A stretch of 64,000 nt of DNA from Gnetum montanum (taxonomy: Eukaryota > Streptophyta > Gnetopsida > Gnetales > Gnetaceae), in assembly GCA_015680685.1 (NCBI GenBank), contig MNCI01013865.1, forward strand, positions 117,172 through 181,171, in the 5' to 3' direction. Under the pieces are notes generated by a model. It made no database searches. It was given only the letters and a program-made list of their open reading frames with translations, and was not told where the DNA came from. A program made the translations under genes and the position numbers. Of the stretch, positions 57,401 to 64,000 are shown in pieces (within the stretch, counting starts at the first letter, position 1; every line of letters begins with the position of its first letter).

Positions 57401-59358
57401 GGGAGATGGCCACCCATGCTAACTATATAAGTGGCTCCTTAGGTTTTTACCCTTTTTATTTTACATCTTCTTATTTTTATGTTATTAATCTTTTCTAATT
57501 TCTGTTTTACACCATCATTAGTACATTTTATATTTCTTAAATATTTTACACTTTCTTTTATATTTTCTTTTATTTTAATGTGATTTTCTAACTTTTTCTT
57601 CATAAGTGCTAGGTAAAATGGTAATGTGTTGCTTGATGGTGATATGCATTGTTTTGTTATTTGATTGTTGGTGTTTGAATTATGGCTTTGAATTTTGTTA
57701 TGGATGATTAGGACATGGTTTATTTTTCATGTAATAGGCAATGAGTCCACAATATCCATCCATCCACAAACTCTATGGTTTTTCTTATTCTAGAAATGTG
57801 CAGTCTCTTTTTCATTAACAAAAATATAACAAATTTGTGATTTTGGTAGTTTCCAAAATTGGAAAGGATTCAAAGGTTTGAATAGGGTGTGAATTCAAGT
57901 GGATTTGGTATTCTTTGTACCTTTCTATTTGCCTAGGTGCATGTGTGTTTTCATGGATTTCTTACTATTCCATGTCAACCAATAAAAGAAAGTTGAATAT
58001 GTCTTTTCATGGTGTGGTTTCCATTTCAAGAAAAATGATGGGAATTTCAAGCACACCCCTTAGACAAAATAAATGCATATGTATTTGCATTTTTTGGTTC
58101 CCATTTCAAAAAATAATGATGGGGATTCAAAGCATACCTCTTAGAAAAATAAATGGGCTACAAACACTAGTTATGAGAGTAGAAAGACATGTTACCCATG
58201 CCTAAAGATCCCCTCTAACTAAGGTCCTTCCTCACTTCCTACTTCTCTTTTCTTCTTTAATAAGGAATGGTGATTGTTCTATGGATGCACTCTTATGTCT
58301 CAAGGGGATGGACTGGTCTTAGAATGGTGATGTAAAGTCACTAAACTAGGTTGGTTTTGGTCTAGACTAATGGTGGATCTTATTAAGTCATTCAACCATA
58401 AAATTCACAAGGGACTTCATGTGACCTTAATTAGGAATTCCATTCCACTCTCTCATACATTTATGCTTTCCATGTCCCAATTGACTACCAATTTCATGTT
58501 CTTATTCAATGTCTTGGTTTGATGTGTTGAAATTCTTATGTAGTTTCTTCTAGGTCTTTGTACTTAACCTTTTGTAACCATTAATCATCCATGGAGCCCA
58601 TGGAATCTTAGTTTAAAGTTATACAAGGGCATAAAAGGCCTATGCCTACTTTGGGAAGGACCCACTTGCATATTTTTTGGTTGGGTTAGTTAAGTTCTTT
58701 ACCCTTAGACACTCTTACAATCAAATCCTTTTTTTTACTCATCAATGACATCTAATTATGCACATCTTCACAAAATTTTTTAGTGAACTTTCCTTTTTAT
58801 TGTTGTGAATTCTTACACCCTCTTCAAATATTTCCTTGTGGGGAACTTTTTCAAATCTATTCTACCACTTATCTATTTTACCCTCTTTGTCAGCCTTCCT
58901 ACGAACACTACTAAAATATTCAATCTATCACAATCACAACCTAACCAAGTGTAACCATCAATGAGACAAGATATTTAATAGTTATGTATTACACATTGCA
59001 TGCTAATTCATGATTTTTTTATGATTACAGTGGGAAGCATGGACTGAAAGTAGGACTATCTTCACCAAGGATGATGCAACAGTACCACATGACAAGGATC
59101 ATTCATAATCATTGGATCTTCTCTCTCATTTTTTAGTTGCCAAGAGAGGTGGATGTCAGTTCTACCTAGGATGTTTACTTCTCTTATCATGAACATCAAA
59201 TTTTGTAAAATATTGTAACTTCATATAGTTGGGTACTTAGAATCTATCTATTCTATCTAAGTCAGTTTGTATGTTCGTTAATAATTCCATACTTGCCCAA
59301 TATTTTGTAATGAACTTATTCCTCCTCTTCTTCACTCAAGGACAAGTTTTCATTCAGT
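57401..59358 (+). other. 3' untranslated region of the second plus-strand body
   Basis: Begins with the 'gggggagatggccaccc' landmark and pyrimidine-rich stretch shared with 9480-9720 (minus). Two ~55-bp near copies at 58008-58065 and 58090-58150 ('ggttyccatttcaaraaaatgatggg...') make a short direct repeat. 57915-58205 is an incidental open frame. The extra ORF present in X is missing, so another deletion lies here. Confidence 0.5.
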
Positions 59359-59368
59359 TGTGGGGGTA
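59359..59368 (+). other. Polypurine tract
   Basis: TGTGGGGGTA immediately before the LTR start at 59369. Confidence 0.75.
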
Positions 59369-60214
59369 TGATGAATCTTGTTTTTGCATGCTCAAATATT
59401 GGGTACCTAATATTGGAGCCTCAACATTAGGTATTTTATGTTGGAGCCTAGGATGCAATGTCAACTATCCAATATCACAGGGTATATGCTGGCCTATAAA
59501 TATAGTACTTGGGCTCATAATTTTCATATTATTTTTCATCATAGTTAGCAAAGGTCTTGCTGTTTGTTTTCTCTAGAGTTAGAATATTTTCTGAGTGCCC
59601 ATAGTAGAAGTCCAAAGTGTGTATGGATCTTTGTTTAAACACTAATGTACTTAAGACAGCAGTATGATAGGAATAAAAATGAACCCTTTTTGATAATCTT
59701 TGCAGCACTGAAAATAGATTAATGTTTTCTTTAATGCAGTTTACTTTAATGCATTTAAATTGAACAATTAATTTCTAGTTGTTAATGAACACAAGCACAA
59801 CCACTTCGAGCATACATATAGTGTTTGATAACCTAGGAATGTTTAACATTTGGTAGGTTAGCAGCACTATATGTGTTCAGGATGTGTCCAAGAAAGTGGG
59901 ACGTGTACTTGTGTTAGGCTAGCTAGGTAGTGAATGAATTAGATCTTAAATTACTCTACCTTTCATTCTTGTTATAGGTATTTAAACTTATAAAACATAA
60001 AATGAGAAAAATCATGTACCTCAATTACACTTAAACCATACCCTTGAGCTTCACAAGTGTAGTTGGGAAGACAATGAATGTTCTCAATGCCCATTTCACT
60101 TCCTAGAAGAACAAGTGCACTGGAGAACTATAGGTCCACAGAATTCAACTAAATCACATGTAAATATCTTGGTGATTCATATGGTTGGGAGTAGGGATAC
60201 CTTACTGCTCATCA
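59369..60214 (+). mobile_element. Athila-like LTR (plus-strand array, third)
   Basis: 846 bp. Starts TGATGAATCTTG, has AATATTGGGTACC-type repeats in U3 (59395-59470), TATA 59495-59502, and ends TTACTGCTCATCA. Followed after 29 bases by an opposite-strand LTR. Confidence 0.85.
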
Positions 60215-60225
60215 TTTTGTGATTT

Positions 60226-60243
60226 CCCCAGCAATAATGCTAA
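60226..60243 (-). other. tRNA-Asp primer binding site of the inverted LTR
   Basis: Minus strand TTAGCATTATTGCTGGGGA, continuing AAATCAC as at 56793. It is the only internal sequence left from the minus-strand element. Confidence 0.75.
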
Positions 60244-61095
60244 TGATGAGTAGGGAGGTACCCCTATGCTCAACCATATGAATCATAAGCATTCACACAT
60301 GATCCAGTCAAATTTTGTGGATGGGACTAGTTGTGGTATCTAGATCTTTATGCTTTAATTACAATTCATTGTCTTCCCACTTGGACTAGTCGTAGCTTTG
60401 TCACGTATTGTTTAGTCAAAAATGAGATGCATGATGTTGTCTAATTTTGTGCTACTCTTAATGATAACAAAATGATGAATTAATTAAGCTACTAAACAAT
60501 GGAGAGTAAAATCTAATCTAGCCTACGTGCATTGATTATTTACTCTTAATTGCCTATACATGCCTTGGACTTCATGAGATTACTTTTGGGATTTCCAAGT
60601 ATATGTCATTGGGTGTGCCAAACAATACATTGTTAGATTACCAAGTACTTACACTTAAGCACTCATGACTAAGGTGTACACATTCTACTTAATGACAAGA
60701 ATAGTAAATAACAATAAATTGAAATGTTAAATAAAGAAAATAGTAAATAATTAATAATTAAAAGCAATAATAATCTAAGTGGATGCTGCAATGATGGGAG
60801 TAATCTCAATCTTTATTTCTAGTCATGTAACATGTCTAAGCATGTCACACTTGAACAAAGGTGTCATACGATTACAAACATCACACCATGGGCATGCACT
60901 AGGAATAATAGAACTTTAAGAAAGACTATGAAAAACTAAGGATGAAAACTATCTTCTCTATTTTTGTTCAAACCATGCACCCAAGTGCTGTATTTATAGG
61001 CTAGCATAGAGGAGACGATATCATATATCTGACATTGCTTCCTAGCTCCGATATTAGGTATTCGATATTAGGGCTAATAGATTCATGACTCATCA
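60244..61095 (-). mobile_element. Athila-like LTR, minus strand, head-to-head with the previous LTR
   Basis: 852 bp. Left TGATGAGTAGGGAGGTACCCC, right GACTCATCA. TATA 60991-60998, with GATATC/GATATTAG repeats in U3 like the plus-strand LTRs and unlike X. It forms an inverted repeat with 59369-60214. Confidence 0.85.
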
Positions 61096-62349
61096 TCTTA
61101 CATTTATGGTAAATGTTATTGGTAGAACTAGTAGAACCTTCCCTATTAGATTGAAAGAACACTTAAAAGATATACAACATAATAGATCTTCAGAATCACA
61201 TTTGGTAGAATACATAAAAAGTATAAGTATTTTGAAATCATAAGTGGTTAATAGATAATAGTGAAGTTCTTTATGTAATGGATAACTTTGTAGAAAAAAA
61301 ATTAGAGAAGCTCTCAATATTAGAATTCATTCTAATAATGTTACTTGAGATCAAGTATATTTTATGCACTTAGTGTGGTAGCTTAGTTTAACGAGAACTA
61401 AGTAATTTAGAAATTTTATTGAAAATCCTACTTATTCTAATATTTTCTTTCTTTCTAATTTTTTCTTTTTAAATAGTTTGTGGTACATTATATTTTTATT
61501 TACAAACGGTTGCCTTATATGTTAGAATTTTTGAGTTTAATTATGGTTGCAGTATCATTCTACTATTGTTTGTTTTTCTCTTGAACCTTTATACTTTTAA
61601 ATAATTATTTTGATTTTATTTATTTATTTTATTTTAATATTTTTTTAAATAGTAGATTTACTTTTCCTTTAAAAAACACTATTTTCCTATACTTATTAAA
61701 CTAATAACCCTCCTTGTACTCCCTACTTTCTCTAGCCTCCTATTCATACTACTTTTCCTACAAATAGTCATTTTTATTATAATTGTTATATTTCTTAAAA
61801 TTTTTTTCTTATATGTACAATTAGTTGTTTTCATTGTAGTAATTATATATTTATATTTTTTTTATTTCTTTTTTTCCTATAAGTAGCCATTTCCCCCCTA
61901 AAACTAAGCAATGCTCCATCTAAACTAGTCGTTAACTATAACTCTAATTATTCTTACTCTAGCCCCTCAGAAATTAGTTATAACTTATGATGAATTTAGT
62001 ATGATTCCAAACATCTTGCAAAAATAATTTGCAAGTTATGGATAATACTAAAAGAAAATAACATTAAAATAATAATATTTAATAAAATAATAATTTTCTC
62101 TCCATGAATGTATATTATATGCCAAAATAGAAAACGACCTGACATCTAAACAAGATGATATAGATGGAAATTTCATAACTAGCATACTTTATTATTTATT
62201 TTCAAAAATAGGTAAATGGCTTAAATATCTAAAAATTGTACATGGTTTTTATTTTCCAAAATACAAAATATACAAAAATTATTTTTAACGTTCAAAGAAT
62301 CCATCATATGTAGAATTGAGCCACTGCCCCTTTTCTATAATATTCCTAA
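61096..62349. other. AT-rich flank, no gene recognised
   Basis: Long T-rich and A-rich runs (61560-61900), no frame or repeat. Short units such as 'caaatagtcatttttatt' and 'ctataagtagccatttcc' recur loosely. Confidence 0.4.
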
Positions 62350-63206
62350 TGATGAGCAGTGAGAGTTCCCAATGCTCAATCATACAAGTTACATGCATAC
62401 ACAAGTGACTATATCATAATCTCTACATGGAACAATATCATATATTGGCTTATTAATAATGAGTCCACGGACATTAGTTTCCTACTAGAGTTAGCAAAAC
62501 TCAAAGTGTATGGTTTAACTCTTGGTAAGGTATATAATTAAACGATGTTGATTTGCTTGTAATATGCTAAGGTAAAACATAGTAAAATGAATGTAAATTC
62601 TATGAACTAAGAACTATGAAAAGATATTACTAAACTAGCCTATAATAATAAGTATTAATTCCCAACTTGCTAGACATTCCCTAAGCTAATATAATTGTTA
62701 GTGAAATTACTAAGTGACTTTCTATTGAGTGAATCAAGCTAAGCCATTATTAGATTACTAGAGGAATATATTTATGTGCTTGAAATTGATCATACTTATT
62801 CCACCAAATATCTAATAAACATTGTAAATGTAAATGACAAGGAAAATATAATTGACATAGTAAAATTAAATGATAATGTAAATATAAATCTAATTCAAGT
62901 GAAATGCTACAATAATGAAGAACAATCTTGATCTTTATTTTTGAATATGAAGTGTTTTCAGGTTCACTCAACTCGTACAAAAATTTCATTCAACTATGAA
63001 TCACCATACTTTGGGCACTTACAACTATTTCTAACTTCAAGAAAGCAAATTAACAAATTTTGGAAATTAGATTCCTAGAAAGATAAATTTAACATGATGG
63101 TGGACTCATATTTATAAGCATGATCTTAGCCCAGTACATCATATCTAAGACATTGTATAATGAGCTATGATATCATAGTTTTTTTTTATATAATTTTAAT
63201 TTTTCA
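62350..63206 (-). mobile_element. 3' LTR of another minus-strand Athila-like element
   Basis: Starts TGATGAGCAGTGAGAG, contains 'aatgctcaatcatacaagttac' and a weak ATTACTAAGTG core. TATA 63109-63116, GATATCAT at the right. The right end is set by the PPT. More diverged than its relatives. Confidence 0.65.
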
Positions 63207-63222
63207 TGTCCCCACAATTGAC
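63207..63222 (-). other. Polypurine tract of the right-hand element
   Basis: Minus strand CAATTGTGGGGACA before the LTR, matching CAGTTGTGGGGGTA at 59355-59368. Confidence 0.6.
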
Positions 63223-63229
63223 TAAAAAC

Positions 63230-64000
63230 TCATTCTTAAGTTAAAATAAAAGAAAAATAGAATTATCATAAAATTGTGGGATCATGCATACATAACAACA
63301 TACTACATATGATAATGACTACTGATTGACTTTGGGTATTTCATCTTAATTTGAATGAATTACAAAAATATCATTCAAGGTATGATGAACAACATTGATA
63401 ACGATGCTTCTTGAGGCTACTTCCCTAATGCAATCAATTTTCTCATGTGAAAATGATTTAGCAACACTCTAAGTTTCACTTTTTCTATCCTGGGATCATT
63501 AATAGTCCACGCTAATTTTGCAATATTCTTTAGGGTAGGAACTTCCTAGGGACATTACAACTATGTGAATAATTCATTAGCCTTAATACAAACTATTTTT
63601 TGTTAATCTCAAAAGCCTTGCCTAAATTTTGTAAATCTTGATAGTCACTTATCCTTCTAGTTAAACTTGTTACATCTTTTTAATCATGGTAACTAACCTT
63701 GATGATTTAAAATTTTGAGTTGATAATATGTAATTTTTGTTGTGCATGTTTTCTATTTTTGAACTCCTTTTCATACATTAAATACAATGTAGTCAATTGT
63801 TATTATAATTCAATTCTAGATCTTCGTACTCTCAACATAGATAAATTCATGTATTTAATGTTTGTCAACTCCATGTACTTTGTCAAATCTTCAATCTATA
63901 AGTACTTAACCTTATGTTTTTCTTGATGAACCAAGGTGAGACTATCTAGAATGGGTTTGTAGTTTGGTATCTATTACATGACACTATTGATCTTGGCCCT
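63230..64000 (-). pseudogene. 3' part of the extra ORF, right-hand element (runs out of window)
   Basis: Reverse complement aligns with 5700-6020 of X: 'tcttgatagtcacttatccttctagtt' (63646) parallels 'tcttgataatcattcacccttttggct' (5733), and 'gtcaactccatgtactttgtcaaatcttc' parallels 'gccaactccatgtattctgtcatctctt' (5968). Coding on the minus strand, coiled-coil-like, heavily broken. The open frame at 63720-63926 is a shadow. Confidence 0.6.

Noticed and set aside
57915-58205. Novel small gene
   Set aside because: It spans a short direct repeat in the untranslated region; no conservation with X.

Overview
This 64-kb window is intergenic DNA from a large-genome seed plant. Almost everything recognisable is LTR retrotransposon. 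I see no host gene, tRNA, rRNA or CRISPR array. Evidence for a plant: Ty3/gypsy elements of the Tat/Ogre type (dual RNase H) and the Athila type (primer site for tRNA-Asp, a CX2CX3HX4C Gag knuckle, an extra ORF after integrase), plus a Ty1/copia element. All copies are old. Most broken codons are CAG, CAA, CGA or TGG turned into stops, the signature of methyl-cytosine decay. I cannot name the species. Four single N bases (4554, 5029, 28265, 52790) sit inside exact duplications and mark contig joints.

Layout. 1-4525: end of an Athila-like LTR, a gypsy integrase fragment (+) and decayed AT-rich DNA. 4526-34253: one Athila-like element, called X here, on the minus strand. From right to left it has 5' LTR, PBS, gag, protease, RT, RNase H, integrase, extra ORF, PPT and 3' LTR. 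Its integrase is split by a complete 17.5-kb Ogre/Tat-like element (10326-27857, +) flanked by the 5-bp duplication CCAGT. Taking the insert out restores the integrase frame. 34254-43640: two partial relatives of X, same strand, joined LTR-gag-LTR-pol-gag-LTR (called Z and Y). 44687-49638: Ty1/copia element (-). 49639-52291: decayed DNA with a possible LTR and a triplicated ~95-bp repeat. 52292-60214: three plus-strand Athila-like LTRs separated by two internally deleted bodies. 60244-61095: a minus-strand LTR head-to-head with the last of these. 62350-64000: 3' end of another minus-strand Athila-like element running out of the window.

The most interesting content lies inside the Ogre/Tat element. 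Between its protease and its RT, where pol is normally continuous apart from the short Ogre intron, there are about 5 kb holding an antisense, spliced gene of about eight exons (16588-20765, -), roughly 1,100 codons. Exons 2-3 look like the FCP1/NLI-interacting-factor phosphatase fold, but the catalytic aspartates are missing. The rest is a helical and coiled-coil protein with an acidic tail. Introns have recognisable GT and AG ends, and two of them join the flanking frames exactly. The gene is decayed, but it looks like a captured or lineage-specific accessory gene transcribed against the element.

Coordinates of LTR ends, TSD, PBS, N positions and the exon 2-4 junctions were read base by base. 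Protein-domain limits and the other exon limits are approximate.
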